Origin: Lithospermum erythrorhizon
Lineage: Eukaryota > Streptophyta > Magnoliopsida > Boraginales > Boraginaceae
NCBI GenBank assembly: GCA_019722365.1
Contig: JADFUC010001145.1
Location: 1 to 64,000, forward strand
Direction of reading: 5' to 3'
DNA: 64,000 nt
Below the pieces are notes generated by a model. It saw only the letters and a program-made list of their open reading frames with translations. It did no database searches and was not told where the DNA came from. This document shows positions 39,973 through 51,075 of the stretch, piece after piece (the stretch's first letter is position 1; each line of letters starts with the position of its first letter). A program made the position numbers and the translations under genes.

Positions 39973-42272
39973 ATGGAGGAAGATTTAGAAAAATTTGGAA
40001 AATCATTAGCGGCTCCGGTGTTATTCGTCCTCGTGGTGCTTCTTCAATTCAGCTCCAGATACCTCGAACTATACAAAAAGGTTAATTATAATTGAATATT
40101 ATAGTATATAAATTTTTATCGTAATAAATAAATTATTCCATTTGGATAAATAATTGATATTTATAATTGATTAAAATTATATCCAGAAAGGATCGAATAG
40201 CGCCGAGGAAACAAATTTACGTGAAGAGATTAAGCAGCTTTTGAAGGAAGCTAGCTCTTTTTCGCAGTAATTTTATTTTTTTAATTTTTTAATTTTTTTA
40301 TAGTTATATGAAATTGTTTGTTATTTATTTATAATAATTGGAATTATATGTAAATATAATGTAATTTGTTGATATATGGATAGATACATAATGTGGTTAT
40401 GTTTATTGTGCATACCTTAATTATATGGTTTAATTTGACGTGCATAGCTTTGATTTGAATCGAAATTGTCGTGTTAATAATGAATTATGTGGAAAATACT
40501 ATCTTTTATGTATTTTGATAAAATATATAGAAAGTATACGAAAGTATTTGAGTTCAAAATTTAGGAAGTCAGGACATCAAAATTCGAAGCTAGAAAATCT
40601 TTTTGAGACGGCGGTAGTTGCTATTGGATAGATGAGGCAGTTATATACAAGGGGGATAGATATTCAGAAGTGGTGTAAGAGGAGATTAAGAGACTTTAAT
40701 GAATAAGAAGAGGAAAGTAAATCGCATTAGAAAAACGAAAATGCTTGGTATTATTCTGTTATAGGTTAATTCAATTGATGATTGTTCATCATCTGCTTGG
40801 TTCTCGCAATGAGATGGAATTCTTAGGTAGCAAATGGTGTAATAGCAATATTGTTTTCACTCGACTATCTAAAGCATGGGCATGCAATGGAGTATGGTGG
40901 ATATTCTATGATAACATGTCACATGAGAAGTATTATAAATTATTTGAGTATCTGTGTTCCCTGGTTTACTCGATTTTTAGACTTCACATTTGCAATGGAT
41001 TCAATAACCTTGTATATGATCTTCATGCTGCTGGAGAGCTCGCTCATCATGGAGTCTATTACCCGGGGAACTGATATTCTCTCTCTCTTTATTTACTTTT
41101 TATATTCCAGGCCTTCAACCTTCGCACAAGCTGCCAAATTAAAGAGGATGGCAATAGCTAAAGAAAAGGAACTTGCAAAATGTACGTGCTTTTTATAATT
41201 GTCTTTCATTTTGTGAAATTTGAAATTGTAGCCACTTTTCGATATGGTTACTTTTGGAATGAAATTTAAAATTGTAATTTGACTTAGAAAAATATTTGTG
41301 TTAGACTATGATATTACATTTTAAACTTTAGACGTCAAAAAGTATCAAGTAAAAAGTGGGCTCCTTCTATAGATTACAGCACTATGTATTATGTAATATA
41401 TCTAATTTACCTTCACGATGAGGTTGCGGTTTTGTGGAGGCAACTTAAGAAAAAGGAATGCCATCCAGGACGTGTTTTAGCCTTCAATTAGATCTGATGA
41501 AATGGCATTTCTTTCTGTTGAATTTGTTTGTTTATTTTATGCGTTTTGTAGATCAAGAAATGCATGGCAAGGATGTCAAATCATTGTATGATTCATATTC
41601 AAAGGGATTAACAATTCTAAAGGTGATATGTAAACCATTTTGATGCTTGTTAGGCGATTTCAAGTTTGATGGTTATGAATATGAGAAGTCATACTATTTA
41701 TATATACAGGCTATTATCTATCTTCTACTGATTCTTTGGTTTTGGCGGATTCCTGTGGCTGCCATACCTGGACTGCTTGTGCAACCCTTTGGCAATGCTT
41801 CCTCAATCCTTCACTAATTATTAGGCTAATATCGGTGTTGTCTCTCAGTATTATTTAATTTTCTTCACCAAGAGGCAAGAGCTATGGAAATCTTTATCTG
41901 ATTGAATTTTGTATGAAGCTTAAAACTTTCAACCTTCTTTTGCAGGCAAGTTCTTGTCATGGAGAGCTGGAGGTACAATTAATGACAATGTTATGGTACG
42001 TAGAAAAGTACTCTGTTGTTAGCATAATATATATTCTTCAAAATATATCAGCTGACTAGTTACCCTATGTATGAAACATATTTTCTTCGATCCTAATATT
42101 TTATCCAATCGTTTATGCTTGTTCGATTAGCCACTCAAAAGTGTTCCAGGCTCGTGTTCATGTTAATGCATAAACTGATAAATTTGTGATATATTTGCAG
42201 GTTGGGATCATACCTTGGCTTATAATTTCTACCAGGGTTAGCAGGTTTATTTGCCGGAAAGTTCTCAAATAG
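39973..42272 (+). CDS. GET1: GET1/WRB-like receptor for tail-anchored protein insertion
   Basis: Seven short exons (39973-40080, 40187-40266, 41111-41181, 41552-41622, 41710-41791, 41946-41995, 42201-42272) join to 534 bases, 177 residues, ending in TAG. Segments match plant GET1: LAAPVLFVLVVLLQF (first membrane segment, in exon 1), LREEIKQLLKEASSFSQPST and FAQAAKLKRMAIAKEKELAK (cytosolic coiled coil), AIIYLLLILWFWRIPVA (second membrane segment), LVQPFGKFLSWRAGG and VGIIPWLIISTRV (third). GET1 is an ER membrane receptor that takes tail-anchored proteins from the GET3 ATPase. All introns are GT-AG except intron 5, which must begin GC (TTTG|GCAATG) to keep the conserved PFGK reading. None of the exons stands out as a long open frame, so the gene is easily missed. 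Confidence 0.9.
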
Positions 42273-42495
42273 GAAAATTCTGTAAGGTAGTTTGTTGACT
42301 CGTCATTGCTAGTAATAGTTGTATTGTTGTTATATCAAAACTAGTTAATTGCACAATTATTCTGTAACGCAGGTTTGATCTTTATTTTGATCAACAAATG
42401 AATAATATGATTATGAATTACTCCTCGACATTTTCTTACCCGACCAGTTGATATTAACTCAAGTGGGTCAGGTGCTCCTCAACATCTTTGAACCG

Positions 42496-43043
42496 CTACT
42501 GATGAACATCATCCATAGCTTGCAGTATAGAATCCAAATCCAAACCTTGAAGGAATCCCCAAATTTCAGCATCTGTAGTATTTTCTTTAACCCAGCAGTC
42601 TTCCATCTGAAATTCTTGATGTGGAAACTCTCTTGTCGTATCAGTAGTGTTCAAGGCCTTAAGTTCTGGAACCGGTGGTGCATTCCATGCACCACCCGCC
42701 CCTGCCCTTGTGTTATAATTTAATGATTGTGGAGATTGATCATTGTTCAATTTTGTCAACAATTCGATTTTTTTTCCCACAGATTCCAGCTTTTCATCAA
42801 CCATCTTCAGTAAACTCTCATCCCCTACAATAATGCTAGTCGACGTCTTGTTTTCTTTGACAACTTTTGTAACTTTTTTCTTGTTAAAAACATGATTTTT
42901 AAGGATTTCTTGAACCTCCAGACGATTCTCAGGCCATGTTTCAATTGTTCCATCATCAGGATCGGTAATTAATGTACAAACTTTGATATCACAAAGCACA
43001 GCCAGTTCTCTAGTCTATCTTTGATAACAGCAGCAGAAGCCAT
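42496..43043 (-). pseudogene. Type I MADS-box pseudogene (M-gamma, AGL80-like)
   Basis: From LCDIKVCTLITDP onward this matches the intact gene at 55581-56417: IETWPENRLEVQEILK, CNTRAG-like NYNTRAGAGGAW, and the tail FQMEDCWVKENTTDAEIWG with LQGLDLDSILQAMD. The start ATG at 43041-43043 opens MASAAVIKDR, then jumps to ELAVLCDIK in another frame. About 22 codons, including the basic DNA-contacting helix (FKKRKES in the paralog), are deleted with loss of frame. The middle (FVQNL to EEFGHLLQS in the paralog) is also shortened. It lies 224 bp past the GET1 stop, on the opposite strand. Confidence 0.87.
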
Positions 43044-43045
43044 TG

Positions 43046-43218
43046 AATGTTTACTGATATGAAAAAAGGGAATTCTTGAAATTTTTTACCAAAAATATTA
43101 CAGGTAGAAGAAGAGTAGCTTGAAACAGAGGAAATGTTTACTGATATAAAAAAAAGTGAATTCTTGAAATTTTTGTCCAAAAATATTACAGGTAAAAGAA
43201 TAACTTGAAACAGAGGCT
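43046..43218. repeat. ~88-bp tandem duplication upstream of the MADS pseudogene
   Basis: AATGTTTACTGATAT, GAATTCTTGAAATTTTT, CCAAAAATATTACAGGTA and CTTGAAACAGAGG occur twice in order, at about 43047-43132 and 43134-43218. Confidence 0.75.
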
Positions 43219-43625
43219 AAAAGGTTCTAAAGGGATTTTTAATGATTGAAGATTTGAAGCTTGGTCCGGGAATGTCTTAAGTGGACCGGTTTTGTTATCA
43301 ATGAAGAGGTTAGGCTCAACTCTTAAGCACCTTCAACTAGAGCTGTCCATAGGTGATACTACTAAGGAGTAGACATGGCAAACAAACCGGGCCTACGGGT
43401 TATTCGTGGGCTTGACCCGTTAGTCCATTAATAGAAGGTGGCCTGTTTATCACTTTGGTCCAAAGTTTTGATATGTTAACGTAGTGAAGCGCATCTATGG
43501 CTTGTTTGAGCCGAAAAATTCGAACAGGCGGCCCGTGTCACATGTTTAGCGGGCCGGGCCCTTGGCTTGGGCAGGAATCTTGGAGAAACCTGTTGATTCG
43601 AGGCCCATGTATCGGGGCCGACGAT

Positions 43626-44538
43626 TAGCGGTACCACATTTGCGAGTTTTTCCCTTGCACTAAACGTCCCAACGTTTAATTTTAACGTTGTACCGTTTAT
43701 GACAATGAAAATGAAAATTGATGACGAATTGAACTAATAATATTTTTAATGAAATAACGATTTATTAATAGTTCAAATAGGTAGTTTAAGATACAATAGG
43801 TTTTTTCTCACAACAATTAATATCATACAAACGAACAACGAAACCGATGCAATGATTACGTTGATCCGATCGTGATGAAACCTAAAAGTTACAAGTCACC
43901 CACGTTCTATGTTGCTGATGTTCCACAAATTCACGTCACCCACGTCCGTGAAGTAAACATGATGTGTTCGTCACCATCCTTAAGCTTTGCATTTTCGAAT
44001 TTTGACATGAAGCTCGTCATCCATAGGTAGCTTACCTTCGCGGCTATAAAGTTGACACGCACGTTCGAACAAAGGCGGGAGGTAGCTGGGCCTTCGGCGG
44101 ATGGATCTGATAATCTTGGCCTCTTACACGACACTCCCCTCTGGATTTCTTTTCTCTTTAAGGCATAGTGAACAATATGCTTCAATAAGCAATTGTAAGA
44201 GGTGATTAAGTTAATTGTTGTGATTATCGAACAATAAAATGCTTTCTATTTATATATCCAAGAAAAATGCTTTACGATCAACTTAGCCAAAAGCATTGCC
44301 GTTCCACTAAGCGGTACCACATTTAGTCCCAACGGCTATTTAAGCGCTAAGCGTCGTGCCGTTTGTCAGCGGTACTACGTTAGATCCGGCTATTTTCAGC
44401 GGCTACAAATAAAGCGCGGCTACTTTTATGAATTAACGTGGTATCGTTTGATCAGCGTTACCCGTTTAGTCAATGGTTCTTTGCGGCTACTTTTGTGCTA
44501 AGCGTGGTACCGTTTGATCAAAAGCGGTACTGCGTTTA
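43626..44538. repeat. Left cluster of 16-bp palindromic motifs (9 copies)
   Basis: Copies start at 43626 (TAGCGGTACCACATTT), 43662 (AAACGTCCCAACGTTT), 43683 (TAACGTTGTACCGTTT), 44309 (AAGCGGTACCACATTT), 44349 (AAGCGTCGTGCCGTTT), 44367 (CAGCGGTACTACGTTA), 44434 (TAACGTGGTATCGTTT), 44500 (AAGCGTGGTACCGTTT) and 44523 (AAGCGGTACTGCGTTT). All fit AAACG-6N-CGTTT with a GGTACC-like core, in both orientations. Copies 43662 and 43683 are exactly 21 bp apart. Confidence 0.85.
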
Positions 44539-44792
44539 TTCTGAGAAAAATTGTACAAGCAGCGCGTGATACATAAAGGGGCAACATTCTTCATTTCTCG
44601 CAACTTCACCCAATCATTTTAGCAATTACAATACTCACAATCACTTTCTAAGCAATTATAATACTCATTACTTGTTTTTTTTTATCGAAGTCTAAGGATT
44701 CCTTCTCAAGTCGTGGGGTTGTTCGTTGCATCTCCGGTTCGGTATTATCTATCATCCTTTTTTATAGTTGTGCTATTTGTTCTTCTAAATTA

Positions 44793-45143
44793 ATGGCATC
44801 AAAACGTAATCTTGGTAAAAATGTTCAAAGTGATATTGGTAGTGCTAGTATGTCTAATGATTTTGTTAATCTAGAGGATGATAATCAAATGGATGAATTA
44901 CCCGTAATTAACTCTCAATCTAGTGCTACGGATAATACTAGTGAAAGGAAAAAAACGTCATGGATTTGGCAACATTTTGTGGCCGACCGTGAAAATCAAA
45001 GGGCAACTTGTAGAGATTGTAAGAGAGCTCTATCATGGAAAATGGGTGGGGGTAAAGGAGGAACCGGTCATCTTGCTAGACACTTATTAAGTCATAAGAT
45101 TTCTAAGGATGGCGATGGGGGTTGGTACACAAGGAACGATTAA
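44793..45143 (+). pseudogene. hAT transposase N-terminus with BED-type zinc finger
   Basis: An open frame of 116 residues from ATG 44793. A Ser/Asp/Asn-rich leader is followed by a BED finger: TSWIWQHF, then ATCRDCKRALSW (Cys pair), GGTGHLARHLLSHK (His ligands). BED fingers of hAT transposases bind the element ends. The frame stops at 45141. Downstream, only scattered similarity survives (ISFDNAFA-like near 45460, LFHFRCLCHVLQLV near 45540), so the full transposase cannot be made. Confidence 0.8.
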
Positions 45144-46298
45144 TACCCAAACGGCGTGCTTGGTATTCGAGCTAACCGTATCGTACTACTTTGCAAACTT
45201 ATGCTTTAAATATTTTAAAAATGAAAAGCTCTTCTAGGTGCAACCCTTTCGACTTTGCCTTATAAAATGTGTTTGACTAGTGATATTGGTGTCTTTTTGA
45301 ATTTTGATATAATGTGTGTAACATGTCATTAGATTGATAAAGATTGGGTTCTGAAAGGAGGTGTTTATTTTATATCAATTGCTAAACATAACAATATTCA
45401 AATTGTTGAAGGTATACTCATTATGTACCGAAGATTACAAATGTATGAATAAGATTGCTTGATTTCATTTGATAATGCCTTCGCTATGCGTTCCATTGAA
45501 AAATTAAAGATGTCAATTAAACCGGATTTTAGTGAACTTTTTCACTTTAGATGTTTATGTCACGTCCTTCAATTAGTAGCTAAAGATGAAATAAAAGTTA
45601 TTTGGGATGAGTTTATTTTACCAATTAAATGAAGCAGATTAATTTTGTTGTTAATGGGGGGGGTAAAGAAAACATGAATATAAAAAAATTGGTGGAAGCT
45701 TCCGGTAAGTTTAAAAATTAATTTTGGATTGTGAAATTAGATAGACTCGACTTACGATCTACTAGTTCGTGCATATATGTATAAGGAAGAAATCTGACAT
45801 TTTATGAGAAGCATGCTCCGGTTGGTGAATATTATGTGCCGCTTATATATAGTAATTGGAAATATTATTATGAATTTCTTAAGTTCCTAGAGCCGATTAA
45901 AAGATTGTACTAAAGTTTTTTCAACTCAATATCATCTAAACATTCATCTTTCTTTAGAATGTGTTGTTAATCTTTTCATTAACATTTCAAACATAGAGAT
46001 AAGGTATGTCGTTAGAGATATGGTTCAGTATGGAAGAAAAGTTTTAAAATATTTTCATCCTATACCACATGCATATACAGTGGTGCAATAATGGATCCTA
46101 ATTTTAAATTAAAATTTTTCATTTCTCACGTAGGCGTTTATGATACTTTAATACCCTTTAATCCGAATGAAAGAATTTTGATATTAAGAAATATAAAGAT
46201 GGAATTAGGGAAACTTATTTGTATAATATGTATAAGCAATATCAATCAAGGTATGAAGGCAAGGTAAGACCGCACATTCAAATAGTGTACAAACTTTA

Positions 46299-46690
46299 AT
46301 GTTCCCAGCGGGAGTTAAAATACGAAGTCAACATGATCACCTTAGAAATGTTTTACAATTATTAGGTGAAAATAATCCACTCCCTCCACAAGACACGAAT
46401 GAGTTGACTCAATATTTGACCACTAACTTTGAATTGAGTCAATATAATGATAAAAATCCTTTTGATATATTAAAATGGTGGGCGAGTAAGGAAAAATTAT
46501 TTCGCTATTGTCTAAGATGGAAAAGAAATATTCTCACATGCACAATGTCTCTGATTGCTGGTGATCCGCATTTAGCATGGTCAAACTACAATACACTCAA
46601 AGGCGTTCAAGACTTACAAGCTTGGCTATTGAAGTATGTGTGTGTGTGTGTCAGAAGAAGGACTGGGCAGTCTGGCGTAGAGACATAGGA
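46299..46690 (+). pseudogene. hAT transposase C-terminal dimerisation region
   Basis: The frame contains NPFDILKWWASKEKLFRY and, further on, SLIAGDPHLAWSNYN and GVQDLQAWLLK, in the order and spacing of the hAT-C domain (FDxLxWW ... LQAxxCLxxW). It is separated from the BED exon by about 1.1 kb with stops and frameshifts. After 46630 a short (GT) run breaks the end of the domain. Confidence 0.75.
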
Positions 46691-47057
46691 TGCAAGATCA
46701 AGACTTCGCTCATAGAACAAAAGCAAAAAAGATATGTTCTCGATCTTAGCGACATTGAAGAAAAAAGACCAACACATTAGGCGATGAAGTCGACTCCGAC
46801 AAAGAAGAGTCGAGAAGATGATAATTTATGATGATTAGATTTGTATAATGTTTATTTTTAGGAACTCATGTAAACTCTGGCCCGTAGTATAAGCGTAAGC
46901 GGCTTAAATAATAAAATGTTCATTTTTGGATTATGTTAAACTATTATATATTCTACAAAATATGTTCTTAGCATTAGTGCGGTTGTACAAGCGTGACCCG
47001 TTAAGGGTGCGATGGTCACGTTTGTAACACACCAAATCTTGGTTTTCTTCGTGTGAC

Positions 47058-47188
47058 AAACGTGCCGTCGTTAGTGAAAAAACGGTGACGCGCTTAAAAT
47101 GCACCACGACAAGCGTGCCCGCGTTTAATTTAAATGTGGCTTCTGTTTTTCACTAACGGTGGCATGTTTAGTCAGCGTGCCACCGCTA
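47058..47188. repeat. Middle cluster of palindromic motifs (6 copies)
   Basis: Copies start at 47058 (AAACGTGCCGTCGTTA), 47080 (AAACGGTGACGCGCTT), 47111 (AAGCGTGCCCGCGTTT), 47132 (AAATGTGGCTTCTGTT), 47154 (TAACGGTGGCATGTTT) and 47173 (CAGCGTGCCACCGCTA). Three of the steps are 21-22 bp. The cluster lies between the transposase remnant and the second frame. Confidence 0.75.
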
Positions 47189-47364
47189 GATTCGAGCAAT
47201 TTGGGAATTTAGGGTTAAAAAACGTGATTTTGCAACATAAAAACATATATTTTAACTTCCTAAAGCCAAATTTCTCAATTCATTCTCGACACTCATCACA
47301 TCATCTCTTAAACATATTCCAATTGCACTAAATCTCAAATTAAACTCCAATTTACAATAATGGG

Positions 47365-47825
47365 ACCAAAAAGAAATCAAAAGCAAAAGAAATTGTTCAA
47401 GATGAAGAAGTTGCAATCGGGAGGGTCGTAGAACGAGACCCCGACCAAACACTCCATACGCCCACCACCCACGACAAAGGGGACAAGAGCGGCGAAGGGA
47501 TCAACTACTACAATGTACGGCCGGGATTGTACCTCGATCATAGAAATTATGGGTAATTAGCGATGAGTATTCAGTTATTAGTAGATGCAAATGTTCAATT
47601 ATTTGCATCTTTTACCAGTAATTGGTATCCCGAGATAGTTGCCCAATTTCATCATACACTTAGGGTTACTTATTACAATGGAGGTGTGGTGTGTAATTAC
47701 TTGATAAATGGTGTCCGTGGTAGTATCACGGAAGATGATTTAGTTAGGGAATTTGGTTTGCGTAGGGAGGGATTCCATGATTATAACGAAAGGGGGTGGT
47801 GTAGTAGTGGTGGGTTACTTTGAAT
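47365..47825 (+). pseudogene. Second frame of the hAT-like element, plant mobile-domain-like
   Basis: From about 47365 one frame reads KKKSKAKEIVQDEEVAIGRV, then DKGDKSGEGINYYNVRPGLY, reaching one stop at about 47553. It continues in the same frame as MSIQLLVDANVQLFASF, WYPEIVAQFHHTLRV, NYLINGVRGSITEDDLVREF and GLRREGF to 47823. The pattern (surviving N-terminal helices, a V-N-G-V-x-G strand, then E-x-D-L-x-x-x-F-G-L) resembles the putative plant transposon protein domain often found in plant repeats. That assignment is by pattern only. It is not part of a hAT transposase. Confidence 0.5.
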
Positions 47826-48810
47826 GATTATTACAGCCATTCTTAACAATGGCCATTATAGCTTCAAGCCGCATCACAGCCTATAGAGTGCAATTTGAAC
47901 TGACCTTGGTTTGTTTGGAAGGTCGTTCAAGAGATCCTTTGCTTACGAATAGTGTCAGACTTACTTTCATACATGCTTTTTATTCGTGGGCTATTGTGAG
48001 ATGGATTAGGTTAATTTGACACATATGATGCTACACCATATCAACTATAAAAAAACAAGCTTCGCGTGTATGGGATGATACTCTCATTTGTTGGTCAATT
48101 ATCAAGGTGTCCCCGTTTTAGAAAATCAACAAATGATACAATGTAAGAGGGACACTATGATAGGAAGACAATCGATGCTTGCCCAGGGGTTGTATATGTG
48201 GGAGGGTGAGTTGCTTGCTAAGTGGGAAGTTTTTGAGAGATTTGAGTTCTAGAGGGATGATGTGTGAAATTAAGTTCATGATGTGCACCCCGGTGCGCCG
48301 CTAGGATGGTTACGTATCGGGAGCCAGCAACCTATCTGACCCTTTTTGATCCCTCGAGCCGAGCGGGGTCATCCATTGGATCCATCCGTCGAGCTTTCCT
48401 AAGTCGATGAGGCATGTATGGTAGCCATGTTTGGTGAGATGAGGGGGCGAGAGATCTGAGGCCGAGATGCTGGGAATGAGTCTTGGGATATTATGAGGAT
48501 GCGGGTTGAGGATGTAAGGGACCCCGGCCATTAGCAGGGAATGCCACCGCGACACCACGCCACTAGTTGATCGTCAAGAAGATGACAATAAAGAGGATAA
48601 CAATTGGAGGATATGACATGTACTTTGATACTCGAACAATTATTTTATGAGATGTACTTTCAATTTCAAACAATTATGGTTCTTCATGTACTTCGATACT
48701 CATAACAATTTAGTTTTTATGTGATTGTGTTGTCAGTAATTTCAGTTTACGTTATTTGTTAATTGTTTATGGTGTTTAATTTCTATTATTTTTTGCAACA
48801 TTTATGTGTT

Positions 48811-48992
48811 AAATGTTTCCACGTTTATGCCAGGGTACTTACAGAATACATAATGTCTTTATTGTAGTATTTTATGTGTTAAATGGTGGCACGTTTAATA
48901 TAAACGTTACCACGTTTAATCCAGCTGAAATATGTGATCTGCTTTTTTGTGTGTTAAACGGTGACACGTTTATTTTAAACGTTGCCACGTTT
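48811..48992. repeat. Right cluster of palindromic motifs (5 copies)
   Basis: Copies start at 48811 (AAATGTTTCCACGTTT), 48881 (AAATGGTGGCACGTTT), 48902 (AAACGTTACCACGTTT), 48956 (AAACGGTGACACGTTT) and 48977 (AAACGTTGCCACGTTT). They are all in one orientation. Copies 48881/48902 and 48956/48977 are each exactly 21 bp apart. The cluster ends about 190 bp from the element's right end. Confidence 0.9.
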
Positions 48993-49189
48993 GTTAAGGG
49001 GCCGAAGGGGCCGGTGAATACCCACCGAATATTGGGTGGATGAAACTAGGCGAGTGCAGGGGCCCGTCCCTCGGCCCCGTCCGTCCACGTTTCTTGATGG
49101 GCGAGTAGTCAGGCTCGGGCTTGTGAGGCCGGTACGTGAGGGCTGACCCGCCAAGGCCCACGATTCGTTAAGAAAGTCTACATGTGAGG

Positions 49190-49272
49190 TTCAAAAATAA
49201 ATATAGTAGTTGTGAGGGTTGAACCTTGGACCTCATGATAGAAGAGTGAGTAACCATTGTGCCATGTTGATC
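49190..49272 (-). mobile_element. tRNA-like head of a SINE (minus strand)
   Basis: Read on the minus strand, an A-box-like TGGCACAATGG (49254-49264) is followed about 30 bp later by a B-box-like GGTTCAACCC (49216-49225). This is the internal polymerase III promoter arrangement of tRNA-derived SINEs. The body is cut off by the right end of the hAT-like element at 49180. Confidence 0.45.
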
Positions 49273-50209
49273 ATTTGTAAATATGTGTATCATAATTGAT
49301 TAACTTATTTAGTATTAAATAATATAAATAAAAAATATAAGATGCATCAATATATTATTATTTAAATAATAAAGAATATCTGTAATTAAAAATTACTTCA
49401 AGAAATAATTGAAGTGATTCTATTTAAATCATGAAAGTTGTTTAGTATTGCATAATAAACGGATAACAACGTAAGATTAATTATATATTATTCTTTAGAT
49501 AATAAATGTTGTGTTGTGTCAAATAATATATTATTAAAAAATAATCATAATGTTATAAAGTAATAAGATTGTATTCTAATTCTTTTGATTATATGATAAA
49601 TTTTTTTAATGTTCAATATTCTTTAATGTATATGGATAGAGCATGAGATATTTATATAGTATTGAATAATATATGAATAAAAGCATTAGATGCGTCAATA
49701 TATTATTATTTAGATAATTAAATTTGTTTATATAATATTATTCTATATTGTGACAAACCACCTTTTAATTATATTTTTCAAAGTTTTGGATGTGAATCAA
49801 GATTGTAAAGTTTGTTAATCTTTGATCATGAATAATTAAATGCATCTCATATTTTTAATTACTTCAAGACTTTATTATTTAAAGAATAATATATTGAATT
49901 TGTACTTTTAACAATATCTTGTAAGAAAAATGTAACATTAAACAACTTGTATAATATGTATAAGTAAAAAAATCTACATACAATCTTATTACTTTGTTAT
50001 ATAGCAATAAATATTATTCGTTTAACAATATATTATTTAACTCAAACCTTTATCGATTATAATATTCAAATTATAATATGAAAAATCAAATATATTTAAG
50101 CATGTGACTAGTTTAACAAGTATAATGTAGAAGACTAATTAGTAAGTTGTTTTAATGGTTCATGCCTTGCTTTATAACTTGGTAGAACTACTACAATTGA
50201 TAATTGAGA
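49273..50209. other. AT-rich spacer with possible fold-back
   Basis: Nearly pure A/T. GATGCATCAATATATTATTATT with TAATAAAG near 49345-49376 is partly mirrored on the other strand by TTTATTATTTAAAGAATAAT and ATATTGAATT near 49868-49898, and AATATATTATTATTTAGATAAT recurs at 49700. This may be a decayed fold-back MITE. No gene seen. Confidence 0.35.
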
Positions 50210-51075
50210 AAAAGGAACGAAAAAAGCACAGTCACATATAACCGTGCGTAGAAATAATGAAAAAGGAACGCAAAAAAGTACGAACTATTAATTTAGCACC
50301 ATATTCCCGAGTCGGTTGGTCGAACTAACTTTGTAAAATATAATGACATGCAATTTTAACTCAATGTCCCCAGTATTAATTGATCTAGTTTCTACTGCAG
50401 TTGAGGAAAAAAAGAGCACAGTCGCATATGACCGTGCGTAGAAATAATGAAAAAGGAACGAAAAAAGCAAGAATTATTAATTTGCTTGCCCGTATCCCGA
50501 GTCGGGACAGGTAAAAATATTATCTTAGAGAGTTTATTAAATATTCAGTATTAATTTATCTAGTTTCTCTTGTAGTTATTAAATGTCGATTATTAATTTA
50601 TCAGTTTATTTGCTACTATAGTTATTAAATAATCGAGTATTAATTTATCGAGTTTCGACTGTAGTTGATAGCATGCAATTTTAAGTCGATACCCTCGGTA
50701 TTAATTGTCAGTTTCTCTGCATTTGAGAGAAAAAAATCTGATCGCAATATGATCGTGGGTAGAAATAATGAAAATAGAACAAAAAAAACACGAATTATTA
50801 ATTTAGCACCATATTTCCGAGTCGGGACGAGCCAAAAATATTATCTTAGAGAGTTTATTAAATAATTCAGTATTAATTTATCCAGTTTCTACTGTAGTTA
50901 TTAAATAATTGAGTATTAATTTATCGATTTTCGACTATAGTTGATAATTAAAAAAATGATAATAAAAAAAAATGTAGTTGATAATGAAAAAAATGATAAT
51001 AGAAAAAAAGTACTAATTTATTTAGTTTATACTGTAGTTATTAAATAATCGAGTTTCGACTGTAGTTGATAATTA
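50210..51075 (-). repeat. Second array of Emigrant-like units (inverted relative to 34.8 kb)
   Basis: At least three units carry ATTAATTTAGCACCATAT or a similar string, then CCCGAGTCGG, AATATTATCTTAGAGAGTTT, ATTAATTTATC(G/T/C)(A)GTTT and a (C/T)TACTGTAGTT end. They start near 50288, 50475 and 50797, with extra end fragments to 51075. CACAGTCGCATATGACCGTG at 50419 is the reverse complement of the segment at about 35518. The array is thus the same repeat as 34800-35780 in the other orientation. Confidence 0.6.

Larger units (their letters stand above)
43370..49180 (+). mobile_element. Large hAT-like element with transposase and second frame, both decayed
   Basis: The ends are TAGACATGGCAAACAAACCG at 43370 and, inverted, TAGACTTTCTTAACGAATCG at 49180. 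They are imperfect inverted repeats, each followed by GGGCC-rich sequence. The flanking 8-mers CTAAGGAG and CATGTGAG match at only four positions, so the target duplication is unproven. Inside lie a BED-finger exon (44793-45140), a decayed middle, a hAT dimerisation region (about 46440-46630) and a second unrelated frame (about 47365-47825). A 16-bp palindrome is clustered at 43626-44538, 47058-47188 and 48811-48992. Given the middle cluster, these could instead be two related elements side by side. Confidence 0.65.

Noticed and set aside
42448..42723. 91-codon plus-strand frame
   Set aside because: Antisense to the MADS pseudogene.
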